From Pseudomonadota bacterium (GTDB lineage: Bacteria; Pseudomonadota; Gammaproteobacteria; Burkholderiales; Rhodocyclaceae): a stretch of 64,000 nucleotides of DNA. This document shows positions 36,308 through 45,164 of the stretch, one piece after another. The translations under genes and the position numbers were made by a program. The stretch's first letter is position 1. Each line of letters starts with the position of its first letter. The notes under the pieces are model-generated. The model was not told where the DNA came from and did not search any database. It saw only the letters and a list, made by a program, of their open reading frames with translations. The stretch is from assembly GCA_018241725.1 (NCBI GenBank), contig JAFEDI010000144.1, forward strand, positions 113,908-177,907, written 5' to 3'.

Positions 36308-37039
36308 CTACTTGAGCCCGACCGCCACCATCCGGCGGCGCAGGAAGGCGATCTGCGTCTGCAGTGGCAGGCCCTTCGGGCACACGTCGTGGCAGCCGAG
36401 CAGGGACATGCAGCCGAACACACCACTGTCGTCGCCGATCAGTTCGTAGTAGTCCTCGTCGCTGCGCTCGTCGCGGGGATCGAGGCGGAAACGGGCGATC
36501 TTGTTGAGACCCACCGCGCCGACGAAATCCTCACGCATGCGCAGCGTGCCGCAACCGGCAACGCAGCAGCCGCACTCAATGCAGCGGTCGAGCTCGTAGA
36601 TGGCCTCGGCCAGCTCCGGCTCCATCCGCGCTTCGACGGCCGTCAGGTCGGGCTCGGCCTGGCTGTGGATCCAGGTTTCCAGGCGCTCGGCGGTACCGCG
36701 CATCCAGCTGCCGGTATCCACCGACAGGTCGCCGATCAGAGCGAACACCGGCAGCGGCGCCAGCGTGATCAAAGGCCCGAAGTCGCGGGTCAGGCTGCGG
36801 CATGCCAGCCCCGGCCGCCCATCGATGAGCATCCCGCAGCTGCCACAGATGCCAGCCCGGCACACGAAATCGAACTGCAGGGACGGATCGAGGGTGTCTC
36901 GGATCTCGTTGAGGGCGATGAACAACGTCATGCCCTCCGCCTCGTCGACGCGGAAATCCTGCCAGTGGGGCGCGATGCCTTCGCCTGGGCTGCTGCGCAG
37001 GATGCGCAGCGTCAGCTGGCGGGGCGTATCGGTGCTCAT
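36308..37039 (-). CDS. frdB: Fumarate reductase iron-sulfur subunit
   Basis: 243 residues. It passes electrons from quinol to the flavin subunit. The [2Fe-2S] cluster ligands are C60, C65, C68 and C80 (CRAGICGSCGMLIDGRPGLAC without the flanks); CIECGCCVAGC and GCHDVCP with another Cys hold the [4Fe-4S] and [3Fe-4S] clusters. The sequence is of the Wolinella/epsilonproteobacterial QFR type rather than E. coli frdB. It is the last gene of frdCAB, 76 bases after frdA. Start MSTDTPRQLT at 37037-37039. Confidence 0.94.
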   Translation of the reverse strand: MSTDTPRQLTLRILRSSPGEGIAPHWQDFRVDEAEGMTLFIALNEIRDTLDPSLQFDFVCRAGICGSCGMLIDGRPGLACRSLTRDFGPLITLAPLPVFALIGDLSVDTGSWMRGTAERLETWIHSQAEPDLTAVEARMEPELAEAIYELDRCIECGCCVAGCGTLRMREDFVGAVGLNKIARFRLDPRDERSDEDYYELIGDDSGVFGCMSLLGCHDVCPKGLPLQTQIAFLRRRMVAVGLK

Positions 37040-37115
37040 CGGTGTCGTCCTCCGTGGGGTGCGTCAGTGGTGGTCCGGTGCAGCGTCGACACCCGCCTGC
37101 CGGGCGTGGAAGCCA

Positions 37116-39095
37116 TCACCGGGGATCTCCCAGTCTTTCGTTGTGGCCCCGGAAACGCAGCGGGACCAAGTGCTCGTAGGGCATCAGGGCCTGCTGCACG
37201 ATGGCACGGTCTGCATGCCCGAAAGCCTCACGGATGGCGGCGACCTCGGCCGCCCGCGACGCCGTCGCCGGATGCTCGATGGCATCCCGCGCGCCGTAGC
37301 CACGCCAGCCCGGTGGCAGCTCCATGCCACGCACGTCGAGGGCCTCGTAGGCCAGCGTCGGCAGGGTCTGGAACGGGTCGTTCCAGCTGGCGAGGGTACG
37401 CATGAGCCAGTTGGCGTCGTCCCGGCGCGGGCAGTCCTCCCGGTAATGGGCACCGCGGCTCTCGGTGCGCTGGAGGGCGCCGTAGGCGACGCACAAGGCC
37501 AGCTTGAGCATCTTCTGCACGCGATAGGCCGCCACCAGCTCCGGGTTGCTGCCCGGCCGCTTGGTGGCCACGCCGATCCGCCGGCTGCGCTGGAGCAGCA
37601 CCTGGAGTTCGTCCACGGCCTCGGCCAGCAGGTCGCCGCGGCGGAAGATGCCGACCTTGTCGGTCATGATGTCCTGCATGCGCCGCCGGATGTCGGTGGC
37701 GCTCTCCATGCCCTTTCCCTGCAGCAGCGCATCGAGCCTACCCTGCTCGGCGGCGAGGAATCCCTGCACCAGCGCGGTGGACACCTGCAGCTCGCCCGCC
37801 GGCGACTCCACGAAATCAGCGATGTTCTCGCCGACGATCATGCCGGCCACCACCGTCTCGGCCACCGAGTTGCCACCGAGCCGGTTGAAGCCATGCAGAT
37901 CCCAGCAGGCCGCCTCGCCGCAGGCGAACAGACCGGCCAGGCCATAGGCCTCGCCGCGCGCGTCGGTGCGGATGCCACCCATCGAATAATGCTGGGCCGG
38001 CCGCACCGGGATGAAATCGCGGGCCGGATCGATGCCCAGGAAGTGGCGGCAGATTTCCTTCACCTCGCGCAAGCGGCCGTCGATGTGGGCGGCGCCGAGC
38101 AGCGTGATGTCCAGCCACAGGTGCTCGCCGAAGCGGCTCTTCACCCCATGGCCGGCGCGGATGTGCTCCTCCATGCGGCGGGACACCACGTCGCGGGAGG
38201 CCAGCTCCTTCTTCTCGGGCTCGTAGTCGGGCATGAAGCGGTGGCCGGCGGCGTCCTTCAGCAGGCCTCCATCGCCACGGCACCCCTCGGTGACGAGGAT
38301 GCCGGCCGGGAAGATCGTCGTCGGGTGGAACTGCACCGCCTCCATGTTACCGAGGGAGGCGGCGCCGGTTTCCAGCGCGATCGCCGCGCCAATGCCCTCG
38401 TTGATCACCGCGTTGGAGGTGACCCGGTAGATACGCCCGAAGCCGCCGGTGGCGATGCAGGTCGCCTTCGCCACGTAGGCGCTGAGTTCGCCCGTCACCA
38501 GGTTGCGCACAATGGCGCCGTGGCAGCGTCCGCCCTCGTGGATCAGCGCGATGGCTTCCATGCGCTCGTGCACCGGGATGCCCTCGGCCACCGCCTTGTC
38601 GCTGACGGCGTAGAGCATGGCGTGACCAGTGCCGTCGCTGACGTAGCAGGTTCGCCATTTCTTGGTGCCACCGAAGTCGCGGGCGGCGATCAGTCCATGG
38701 GCCTCGGGCCGCTCGCTGAGCATCACCCGGCGGCCGTCCATCACCACCTCCCGCTCGCCGGCGCGCACCCGGTTCCACGGCACCCCCCAGGCCGCCAGTT
38801 CGCGCACCGCCTGCGGCGCCGCATGCACGAAGAGACGCGCCACGGCCTGGTCGCAGCCCCAGTCGGAGCCCCGCACGGTGTCCTCGAAATGCACGTCCTC
38901 GTTGTCGCCCTCGCCTTTGGCAGTGTTGCCGAGGCTGGCCTGCATGCCCCCCTGAGCCGCCGCCGAATGGGACCGCTTGGCCGGCACGAGGCTGAGGATG
39001 ACCACCTCGTGGCCGCGGCGCCGCGCGCCGACGGCCGCGCGCAGGCCGGCGAGGCCACCGCCGATGACGAGCACGTCGGTATAGACGATGCGCAT
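37116..39095 (-). CDS. frdA: Fumarate reductase flavoprotein subunit (Wolinella type)
   Basis: 659 residues, matching the W. succinogenes size. It reduces fumarate to succinate with covalent FAD on the cytoplasmic side. The FAD-binding fold is [36 protein letters not shown] has the His that binds FAD covalently. [19 protein letters not shown] is the capping region typical of the QFR branch, and [14 protein letters not shown] lies at the substrate site. It begins one base after the frdC stop. The neighbourhood and cytochrome b type favour fumarate respiration rather than succinate oxidation, but both directions are chemically possible. Confidence 0.95.
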   Translation of the reverse strand: MRIVYTDVLVIGGGLAGLRAAVGARRRGHEVVILSLVPAKRSHSAAAQGGMQASLGNTAKGEGDNEDVHFEDTVRGSDWGCDQAVARLFVHAAPQAVRELAAWGVPWNRVRAGEREVVMDGRRVMLSERPEAHGLIAARDFGGTKKWRTCYVSDGTGHAMLYAVSDKAVAEGIPVHERMEAIALIHEGGRCHGAIVRNLVTGELSAYVAKATCIATGGFGRIYRVTSNAVINEGIGAAIALETGAASLGNMEAVQFHPTTIFPAGILVTEGCRGDGGLLKDAAGHRFMPDYEPEKKELASRDVVSRRMEEHIRAGHGVKSRFGEHLWLDITLLGAAHIDGRLREVKEICRHFLGIDPARDFIPVRPAQHYSMGGIRTDARGEAYGLAGLFACGEAACWDLHGFNRLGGNSVAETVVAGMIVGENIADFVESPAGELQVSTALVQGFLAAEQGRLDALLQGKGMESATDIRRRMQDIMTDKVGIFRRGDLLAEAVDELQVLLQRSRRIGVATKRPGSNPELVAAYRVQKMLKLALCVAYGALQRTESRGAHYREDCPRRDDANWLMRTLASWNDPFQTLPTLAYEALDVRGMELPPGWRGYGARDAIEHPATASRAAEVAAIREAFGHADRAIVQQALMPYEHLVPLRFRGHNERLGDPR

Positions 39096-39096
39096 C

Positions 39097-39975
39097 TCAG
39101 CCTCCCCGCCGGCTGGGCACGACCACCGGTGTCACGGCAGCGCCCTCGGCCAGGGTGGCCGGCGTTCCATCACCCGACGGCGCATAGCGCTCGCCGGCCC
39201 GCTCAGCGTGGGCGATGCCCAGCCGCACATAGGCCAGCAGGCTGACCAGGCCAAGCCCGATGAAGAACAGACTGAAGGCGGTTTTGAGCCGACGCAGGCG
39301 GCGCCGGGCTGCGTCCGGATTGCCACCCGGCAGCCAGCCCCATTTCAGCGCCAGCCGGTACAGGCCAATGCCGCCGTGGATCTCCGCCGCGAACAGCAGG
39401 AGCAGGTACAGCGGCCACATGCTGCCGGTCCACACGCGGTCGGCAGATTCGTAGGGGCCGATCAACTCCGGATGGACCAGCATGCCGTACAGGTGGATGC
39501 TGGCCAGGAAGAACAGCGCGAAGCCGGTCCATAGCTGGAGCCACCACAGGCCGGTGTCGTCGTGGCGCAAGCGCGCGCGGTGTTCGGCAAAGGCCTGGTA
39601 CTGGCGGAAACTGGCCGGGAACTTGCGCAACGCCAGCCAGGCGTGCAGCACGAATACCGCCAGCACACCGCCGACCACACAGGAGACGATCCACGGCTGC
39701 GGCGTGGCGAGGAAATAGGCACCCTCGAAGAAGCGCGCCACCGTGTAGAAGGCGTCCTGGCTGATCAGGATGGACGACACGAAGAACATGTGGGCCACCA
39801 GGAACAGCGCCAGGAACAAACCGGACGCGCTCTGCAGCAGATCGAGCCGCGCCGGCCAGCGGCTGCGACGGAGTCGTGGATGCGCGGTGACGTGCGTCAG
39901 CGCGAGCGGTGTCTCCGGCGCCTGACGTGCAATGGGAGGTGGCAGCGTGGCGCTACGTTCGAGCAGGCGGCTCAT
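39097..39975 (-). CDS. frdC: Fumarate reductase cytochrome b subunit
   Basis: 292 residues from the ATG at 39973-39975 ([11 protein letters not shown]); the longer frame from 40107 adds a basic, noncoding-looking stretch. Five membrane helices lie between about residues 45 and 260. Four His positions suitable for two haems b are in [25 protein letters not shown] and [21 protein letters not shown] matches the W. succinogenes FrdC loop. It is therefore a diheme type B quinol:fumarate reductase anchor. First gene of frdCAB; divergent from the nif-type ferredoxin. The C-terminal 30 residues after the last helix are a Pro/Gly-rich tail. Confidence 0.92.
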   Translation of the reverse strand: MSRLLERSATLPPPIARQAPETPLALTHVTAHPRLRRSRWPARLDLLQSASGLFLALFLVAHMFFVSSILISQDAFYTVARFFEGAYFLATPQPWIVSCVVGGVLAVFVLHAWLALRKFPASFRQYQAFAEHRARLRHDDTGLWWLQLWTGFALFFLASIHLYGMLVHPELIGPYESADRVWTGSMWPLYLLLLFAAEIHGGIGLYRLALKWGWLPGGNPDAARRRLRRLKTAFSLFFIGLGLVSLLAYVRLGIAHAERAGERYAPSGDGTPATLAEGAAVTPVVVPSRRGG

Positions 39976-40260
39976 GGCGATGGACCTCGAAATGCCACTC
40001 CCAGTACGGGGGAGGAAACCGACCGGGTCGCAGGCGAAACGGCGCCGCGGGGCGAAGTCCTGGCAAGCCTGGCCTGCCGGAGCCCCGCTCCGATATCGAC
40101 TCGGCATTTCAATCTAACACAACAATATTGCGGCGCAGCATATACCTGGAACACGATCCCCACCGTAAATCCCCGGACCGAGCGACAAATGGCGTGGCCA
40201 TGTCGCATACGCACCACACGTACCGGCGCCAAGTCCTTGATTCCTTTTGCTACAGCGTAC
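39976..40260. other. Divergent control region of frdCAB and the ferredoxin
   Basis: No gene is supported. The AT-rich part around 40110-40145 is the likely frdC promoter region. TGT-N10-CCA at 40201-40216 is one base off a NifA site, about 66 bases before the ferredoxin -12 element. A clear FNR site was not found. Confidence 0.4.
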
Positions 40261-40276
40261 TGGCGCAGAACCTGCT
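40261..40276 (+). promoter_or_regulatory. Sigma-54 promoter of the [2Fe-2S] ferredoxin
   Basis: TGGCGCAGAACCTGCT: GG and GC are ten bases apart, with three differences (positions 5, 7 and 12) from TGGCACGN4TTGCW. Predicted start near 40287; GGAG lies before the ATG at 40308. Confidence 0.65.
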
Positions 40277-40307
40277 TGAAGGGGCACACCTATTTGCGGA
40301 GCGCATC

Positions 40308-40631
40308 ATGCCGAAACCGAAGAAGCACATCCTCGTCTGCGTCCAGGGCCGCCCGCCCGGCCATCCGCGCGGCTCCTGTCAGGAAAAGGGCTGCAACACC
40401 GTGTGGCAGGCCTTCCAGCAGGAGTTCCAGCAGCGCAACCTGTGGAATGACTTCCTGCTCACCAATACCGGCTGTCTCGGCCCCTGCCAGGCCGGCCCCA
40501 GCGTGCTGGTCTATCCGGACAACGTGATGTACAGCGGCGTGACCACCGCCGACGTGACCGCCATCGTCGAGGAGCACATCCTGCTCGACCAACCGGTGGA
40601 ACGCCTGAAAGCCCCCGAAGGCATCTGGTGA
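40308..40631 (+). CDS. Thioredoxin-like [2Fe-2S] ferredoxin (Shethna protein I type)
   Basis: 107 residues from the ATG at 40308, next to a GGAG site; the open frame runs upstream to 39909 but that is noncoding. The start MPKPKKHILVCVQGRPPGHP and the Cys set C11, C24, C29, C56 and C60 (GCLGPC) match the thioredoxin-fold [2Fe-2S] ferredoxins first described as FeSI in Azotobacter, where they are linked to nif gene clusters. It is a soluble one-electron carrier with a likely role in nitrogenase metabolism. A sigma-54 promoter immediately upstream supports nif-regulon membership. Confidence 0.92.
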   Translation: MPKPKKHILVCVQGRPPGHPRGSCQEKGCNTVWQAFQQEFQQRNLWNDFLLTNTGCLGPCQAGPSVLVYPDNVMYSGVTTADVTAIVEEHILLDQPVERLKAPEGIW

Positions 40632-40693
40632 TCCCTGCCACCGGGCGCGGCGCGGGATAAACTGGCGGGCCTCAGTACACCGGGCTTCCCGCC

Positions 40694-41146
40694 ATGCAGA
40701 TCTGGATCGACGCCGACGCCTGCCCGGCGGTCGTCAAGGACATCGTTTTTCGCGCCGCCGAGCGCCTGGAAATACCGACCATCCTGGTCGCCAACCGGAT
40801 GTTGCGCACGCCTCCGTCGCGCTTCATCCGGGCCGTCCAGGTGCCGTCCGGCTTCGATGTGGCCGACGCCCACATCGTCAGCCAAGTGGAGGCTGGCGAC
40901 CTGGTCATCACCGCCGACATCCCGCTGGCCTCGGCGGTGCTCGAACGCCAGGCCCACCCACTGAATCCCCGCGGCGAGATGTACACCGCCGCCAACATTG
41001 CCGAACGCCTGTCGATGCGCAACTTCCTGGAGGAACTGCGCGGCGCCGGCGTGCAGACCGGCGGCCCGCCGGCCTTCAGCCAGGCCGACCGGCAGGCCTT
41101 CGGCGCCGCGCTGGACCGTTTCCTGGCCCGCGCGGTGCGCGCCTGA
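40694..41146 (+). CDS. YaiI/YqxD (DUF188) family protein
   Basis: 150 residues, full family length. The diagnostic start [20 protein letters not shown] and the [20 protein letters not shown] motif, with acidic residues arranged as in PIN-like nucleases, identify UPF0178. Function is not established; the acidic cluster suggests a metal-dependent nuclease fold. It lies 62 bases after the ferredoxin and may be read through from its promoter, but the family is not known to be nif-linked. Convergent with the cation exporter 7 bases downstream. Confidence 0.93.
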   Translation: MQIWIDADACPAVVKDIVFRAAERLEIPTILVANRMLRTPPSRFIRAVQVPSGFDVADAHIVSQVEAGDLVITADIPLASAVLERQAHPLNPRGEMYTAANIAERLSMRNFLEELRGAGVQTGGPPAFSQADRQAFGAALDRFLARAVRA

Positions 41147-41153
41147 ACAGAGC

Positions 41154-42164
41154 TCAGCCCAGCTTCAGCGGCGCCGCGCAGCCATCGTCGATGCCTTCGA
41201 TCTCGATCTGGACGGTCGGGTGCTGGATGTGGAAACGCTCGTCCAGTTCGTGGGCAAGGTTCGTGAAGAACGCGTCGCCGGGGTGGCCGCCGGGCATCAC
41301 GAGATGGGCGGTCAGGGCGACATCGGAAGTGCCGAGGGCCCAGATGTGCAGGTCGTGGACACCGTTCACGCCGGGCAGGCTACGCAGCCAGGCATGCACC
41401 TCGAGCAGGTCGATACCGTCCGGCACGCCGTCGAAAACCAGGTGCAGGGACTGACGGAACAGGCCCCAGGTGCCCAGCACGATGACCACTGCGATGGCCA
41501 GGCTGACCAGCGGGTCGAGCCATTGCCAACCGAAGTGCAGGTACAGCGCGCCGGCGGCAACCACGCCCAGGGACACCAGCGCGTCGGCGGCCATGTGCAG
41601 GAAGGCGCCGCGGATGTTGAGGTCATCCTTGCTGCCTGACATGAACAGCGCCGCAGTGATGCCGTTGATCACCACGCCGATGGCGGCCACCACGATGATC
41701 GTCCACCCGCCCACGGCCTCCGGCGCCTGCAGACGCTGCACGGCCTCCAGGACCAGCGCGCCCATCGCGAACAGCAGCAGCATCGCATTGGCCAGCGCGG
41801 CGAGGATGGACGCGCGCTGCCAGCCGTAAGTGCGCTGATGGGTCGGACGCAGGCGGCCGGCCAGCGCGGCTCCCCACGCCAGGATCAGGCCGGCGACGTC
41901 GGACAGGTTGTGGCCGGCGTCGGCGAGCAACGCCAGGGAGTCCACGCGCCAGCCGTAGAAGGCCTCGATGAGGACGAAGCCGATGTTCAGGCAGATGCCG
42001 ATCGCGAAGGCCCGGTCATAGGACACCGGGCCGTGGTGATGATGGCCGTGTCCGTGGTGCCCATGAGCATGACTATGATCGTGATGATGGTGATCGTGGT
42101 CGCCGGCATGGTCACGGTGATCGTGATCGTGATCGTGATCGTGGGCAGGGTGGTCGTTGCTCAT
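41154..42164 (-). CDS. Cation diffusion facilitator (CzcD/ZitB/DmeF-like)
   Basis: 336 residues. A 45-residue N-terminal tail is almost all His, Asp and Gly (DHDHDHDHRDHAGDHDHHHH), a metal-binding extension. Six membrane helices follow at about 52-250, with ADAGHNLSDVAGL (helix II) and MAADALVSLGVVAAG (helix V) giving the HD/DD metal site, then a cytoplasmic domain ending with HIQHPTVQIEIE. It exports Zn2+, Co2+, Cd2+ or Ni2+ by proton exchange. Its ATG shares a base with the stop of the nitroreductase gene, so it is the last gene of the ThiF-nitroreductase operon, an unusual place. The DNA shows GATCGTGATCGTG tandem repeats from the His-Asp codons. Confidence 0.93.
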   Translation of the reverse strand: MSNDHPAHDHDHDHDHRDHAGDHDHHHHDHSHAHGHHGHGHHHHGPVSYDRAFAIGICLNIGFVLIEAFYGWRVDSLALLADAGHNLSDVAGLILAWGAALAGRLRPTHQRTYGWQRASILAALANAMLLLFAMGALVLEAVQRLQAPEAVGGWTIIVVAAIGVVINGITAALFMSGSKDDLNIRGAFLHMAADALVSLGVVAAGALYLHFGWQWLDPLVSLAIAVVIVLGTWGLFRQSLHLVFDGVPDGIDLLEVHAWLRSLPGVNGVHDLHIWALGTSDVALTAHLVMPGGHPGDAFFTNLAHELDERFHIQHPTVQIEIEGIDDGCAAPLKLG

Positions 42165-43240
42165 CAGGCTTGCAGCATCAGTTCATCCACGCTCTTGCGT
42201 ACCGAGCGGGACCAGGGGACGGGAGACACGCCGACCCGGCAGAAGAAGGTCAGCGCCTGCTCACGGCCGAAACCGCCGATGCGCTCGAACTCCTCCGCCA
42301 GCGCCGCAGCACCGCGGCCGATTTCAGGCAAGGCGGAAAAGCTGCGGCCGGCGCGGGCATACCAGCGGAAGATAAGCGGCGTCATCTCCGGTTGCAAGTG
42401 CAGACCGACTGATGTGGCGGTCAGCCACAGGCGCTGCATCGCGATGCCGCCGCTTACATAGTCCTCGACGCTCGTCGGCGGCTGCTCGGGGCGGATCAGC
42501 ACGTGGGACGCGCAGGCCAGCGCCGGAATGTAATCCAGCTGGACCCGCGGTGCGATGGTTCCACCCAGATATTTGTTGAAGAACTCGACCCGGCCCCAAT
42601 TGGCCATCACCCACTCCATCAGGCGCGCAGTGAGGCCGTCCACACCGACCGCCTGCTCCGGGATGCGATCCTTGCTGTAACGGCTGCGCCACTCGATGAT
42701 CTCCTTGTGCACCGGGAAAGCTTCCGGGCAGGTCAGGCGCAGGTAGGCATTACGCCACAGCAGGCCTGCCACCTGACGGCGCGCGGCGAACGACTCGAAG
42801 AACTGTACCGCGTAGCCGGCCCCCGGCGCTGCGGCCAGGGCCTGGCGCTGAGCCTCGGTCAGCGGCGTGGTGCGCATCGGGCGGCGCTGCACCACGCGCG
42901 TCTCGATGAAAGGCAGCAAGGCGTCCGCCGCCAGCCCGGGCTGCTCCGCCAGGCGAACGTCGAACACCGGCGCCACGTCACTGGACGCCAGCCGCCGGCT
43001 CCAGCTCGCCGCCAGCCCTTCGCCGCTGGCGGCGATGCGCAGGGTTTCCAGCAGTGCTCCATGGGCCATGTGGCTGGCATGGCCGTCGAAGTCGTAGAGG
43101 CACCAGTCGCGGGTGTCGTTGCCATGCACGGCAATGTGGTCGTCGCCGAGGATCTCGAAGCGCCACGGCTGGGTGTTGTCGCCGCTGGGCGCCCAGCGGG
43201 CCAGGTCAAGGATCTTCAGCAGGGTTTCGCGACGGGTCAT
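42164..43240 (-). CDS. Nitroreductase-fold protein paired with a ThiF-like enzyme
   Basis: 358 residues from the ATG at 43238-43240 (MTRRETLLKILDLARWAPSG). The flavin-binding start RWAPSGDNTQPWRFE and the later GGIAMQRLWLTATSVGLHLQ match the nitroreductase superfamily; it is longer than ordinary nitroreductases (about 200-220 residues) because of inserts at about 130-240. This size and its ThiF partner recall Rv1355c-type proteins, in which ThiF and nitroreductase domains are fused. It starts 11 bases after the ThiF-like stop and shares a base with the CDF start. The enzyme would reduce or oxidise a small molecule activated by the ThiF protein. Confidence 0.86.
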   Translation of the reverse strand: MTRRETLLKILDLARWAPSGDNTQPWRFEILGDDHIAVHGNDTRDWCLYDFDGHASHMAHGALLETLRIAASGEGLAASWSRRLASSDVAPVFDVRLAEQPGLAADALLPFIETRVVQRRPMRTTPLTEAQRQALAAAPGAGYAVQFFESFAARRQVAGLLWRNAYLRLTCPEAFPVHKEIIEWRSRYSKDRIPEQAVGVDGLTARLMEWVMANWGRVEFFNKYLGGTIAPRVQLDYIPALACASHVLIRPEQPPTSVEDYVSGGIAMQRLWLTATSVGLHLQPEMTPLIFRWYARAGRSFSALPEIGRGAAALAEEFERIGGFGREQALTFFCRVGVSPVPWSRSVRKSVDELMLQA

Positions 43241-43251
43241 GGCCGGTCTCC

Positions 43252-44136
43252 TCAGGCGCGCGCCGCCTCGCGCATGGCCCGTAGCTGACGCCGGGCAATG
43301 GCAAGGCCGATGCGCTGGATCGGGTTGTTGTTGCCGCCGGGCCGCCAGGTCTTCACATAGCGGTTGCGGTAGGCATCGAACTGGAAGCCCCACGGCGCGC
43401 ACAAGACCTCGCCGCGGCCGAGCAGGATCTTCAGGGATTCAGTAGCGGTCACGCCGGCACACAGCTGGCAGGCGGCAATGGTACTGGGGCCGCGGCGGGC
43501 AACGAAATCAACCCGCGACGGGTCCGCCAGGTAGGCCCTCTGCAGCATGGCCGGCGACAGGCCGAGCAGGAAGCGCACCGCCATCTCGTCGTCATCGCAG
43601 CCATCCAGGCGGAAATATTCCTCGAAGCTCATGCGTCCCGGCAGGAAGCTCAGCACTGCCGTCCCCATACCCAGCGGCGCCGCCGTCACAGCCGGGATGC
43701 CGTGCCGGTCGCAGGCATTGAAGGTGTCGCGCCGGGCACTGAAGGCAAAGAAGTCCAGACCATCCACATAGAGATCGACACCGGCCAGGAACTCGTCCAG
43801 ATTGCCTGCATTGACGCCGCCGCCGAACACGCGAATGTCCACGTCCGGGTTGATGTCACGGGCCATCTCGGCCATCACCTCGGCCTTCGGGCGGTCGAGC
43901 GTAGACATCATCGCACCGGCCTGGCGGTTGAAATTCACCAGGTCGAAAGTATCCAGGTCCGCCACGTGGAAGGCCCCCACGCCCAGGCGGGTCAGGGTCA
44001 GCAGATGCACGCCCCCAACCCCACCGACGCCTGCAATGGCGATCCGCTTGCCGCGCAACGCGGTCTGCTCTGCCTCAGTCACCCAGCCGATGTTGCGGGA
44101 GAAGGCTTCGTCGTAGTCAAAAATGCGGCGCGACAT
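43252..44136 (-). CDS. ThiF/MoeB/E1-like adenylyltransferase
   Basis: 294 residues from the ATG at 44134-44136 (MSRRIFDYDEAFSRNIGWVT). The nucleotide-binding IAIAGVGGVGGVHLLTLTR (residues about 33-51), DLDTFDLVNFNRQAGA and DRPKAEVMAE elements are standard for E1-like enzymes that adenylate a carboxylate. Only one CxxC (ACQLCAG) is present, so the usual four-Cys zinc site of MoeB/ThiF is missing. HesA-type nif proteins are relatives, yet the tight pairing with a long nitroreductase fits the Rv1355c group better. Its substrate may be a small acyl-amino acid rather than a ubiquitin-like protein; the divergent N-acyltransferase makes that attractive, but it is inferred. Confidence 0.87.
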   Translation of the reverse strand: MSRRIFDYDEAFSRNIGWVTEAEQTALRGKRIAIAGVGGVGGVHLLTLTRLGVGAFHVADLDTFDLVNFNRQAGAMMSTLDRPKAEVMAEMARDINPDVDIRVFGGGVNAGNLDEFLAGVDLYVDGLDFFAFSARRDTFNACDRHGIPAVTAAPLGMGTAVLSFLPGRMSFEEYFRLDGCDDDEMAVRFLLGLSPAMLQRAYLADPSRVDFVARRGPSTIAACQLCAGVTATESLKILLGRGEVLCAPWGFQFDAYRNRYVKTWRPGGNNNPIQRIGLAIARRQLRAMREAARA

Positions 44137-44266
44137 GCTGTCTGTATCCTTCGGGCAGTGGAATCTTATGATACGACACTTCCCGGCCGACCCATTCGGC
44201 ACATCCACGCCCCAAGCCGGGCGACAAAACACGCCATTGGCATAGACACGTACTACAATTGAAGCA

Positions 44267-44317
44267 GATACCCATTTCCCTTCAAGGAATCAGTATTACC
44301 AGCCGTAAATGGGTATC
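44267..44317. promoter_or_regulatory. Long inverted repeat between the ThiF-like operon and the acyltransferase
   Basis: GATACCCATTT at 44267-44277 and AAATGGGTATC at 44307-44317 are perfect 11-base inverted arms with a 29-base spacer, 40 bases centre to centre. TTCAAGG occurs beside both arms (44281 and 44333). The spacing suits a regulator binding both arms on one face of the DNA, but a hairpin in the acyltransferase leader is also possible. Confidence 0.5.
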
Positions 44318-44348
44318 GCCAGTAATTTAGACTTCAAGGGCTACCGCC

Positions 44349-45116
44349 ATGTCGCTACTCGATCGCTTCAGCCTCGGTGAAGGATTCAGGAAGTACTTCG
44401 AGATCGCCACCGCCTTCGACGACGCCGGCCGCAACGATGTGTTCGGCATTCGGCACGAGGTGTATTGCGAGGAACTCGGCTTCGAGCCGGTCCGCCCGGA
44501 CCGCCGCGAGACGGACGAATACGACCGTCACAGCCTGCACTGCCTGCTGCGCACCTCCACCGAGCCTCACGTATTAGTGGGCTGCAACCGCCTGGTGATG
44601 GCCCGTCCCGAAGAACCGGACTATCCACTGCCCTTCGAGCGCACCTGCGCTGCCACGCTGGACCGATCCATCATCGATCCCGCCAAGGAGCCCCGCGGCG
44701 CCATCGCCGAAGTCTCGCGCCTCGCCGTACGCGCCTACTACCGCCGACGCAAGGGCGAGACCAAGGCCGCCGTGGCGCTCAGCGACGACGATTTCGGTAC
44801 CAAGGAACAACCGCGCTTCCCCTACATTCCGATCGGTCTCTATCTGGGCGTAATCGCACTCGCCAAGCACGAGGGCATCGAGACCCTGTTCGTCCTTACC
44901 GAGCCCCGGCTGGCGGACCATTTCGCCAAGCTGGGCGTCAAGATCACCCAGATTGGCGGCCCGGTCGAACACCGGGGCATCCGCGTACCGTCGATGATGA
45001 ACGTGGACAGCATCATCAAGGGCCTGCGCTTCTTCGTGAAACCCATCTGGCGTGTCGTCGCCGAGGAAATCGAAGCCGGCTACAGCACCGGCCATCCGTC
45101 CTTCCGGCCGGTCTGA
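44349..45116 (+). CDS. PEP-CTERM/exosortase-associated acyltransferase (LuxI/FeeM-like)
   Basis: 255 residues. It belongs to the GNAT-like family TIGR03694, related to autoinducer synthases and N-acyl amino acid synthases. Signs are FGIRHEVYCEELGFEP (residues about 32-47), VGCNRLVMARP (about 77-87), EVSRLAVRAYYRRR (about 119-132) and the late PIGLYLGVIALAKHEGIET. It probably joins an acyl chain from acyl-ACP to an amino acid or amine. Genomes with this family also encode exosortase, consistent with the PEP-CTERM protein at 15033. It is divergent from a ThiF-nitroreductase pair, with a palindrome between, and followed by nifF 114 bases on. Confidence 0.87.
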   Translation: MSLLDRFSLGEGFRKYFEIATAFDDAGRNDVFGIRHEVYCEELGFEPVRPDRRETDEYDRHSLHCLLRTSTEPHVLVGCNRLVMARPEEPDYPLPFERTCAATLDRSIIDPAKEPRGAIAEVSRLAVRAYYRRRKGETKAAVALSDDDFGTKEQPRFPYIPIGLYLGVIALAKHEGIETLFVLTEPRLADHFAKLGVKITQIGGPVEHRGIRVPSMMNVDSIIKGLRFFVKPIWRVVAEEIEAGYSTGHPSFRPV

Positions 45117-45164
45117 TCCCTCCCCCGTTCCGGGGATCCTCCCAGCAGCATCGGGTTCCGGAGC

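Noticed and set aside
40201-40218. TGT...ACA near the ferredoxin promoter as a NifA site.
   Set aside because: The spacing to ACA is 12, and at spacing 10 the second half is CCA; kept only as a weak candidate.
42050-42150. Tandem GATCGTG/ATGGTGATC-like repeats suggesting a microsatellite or CRISPR-like array.
   Set aside because: They encode the His-Asp-rich metal-binding tail of the CDF transporter; there are no spacers.
43252-44136. Calling the ThiF-like gene hesA of the nif cluster.
   Set aside because: It lacks the four-Cys zinc site, has no sigma-54 promoter that I can see, and is paired with a long nitroreductase and a CDF exporter; the Rv1355c-like reading fits better, though HesA is not excluded.
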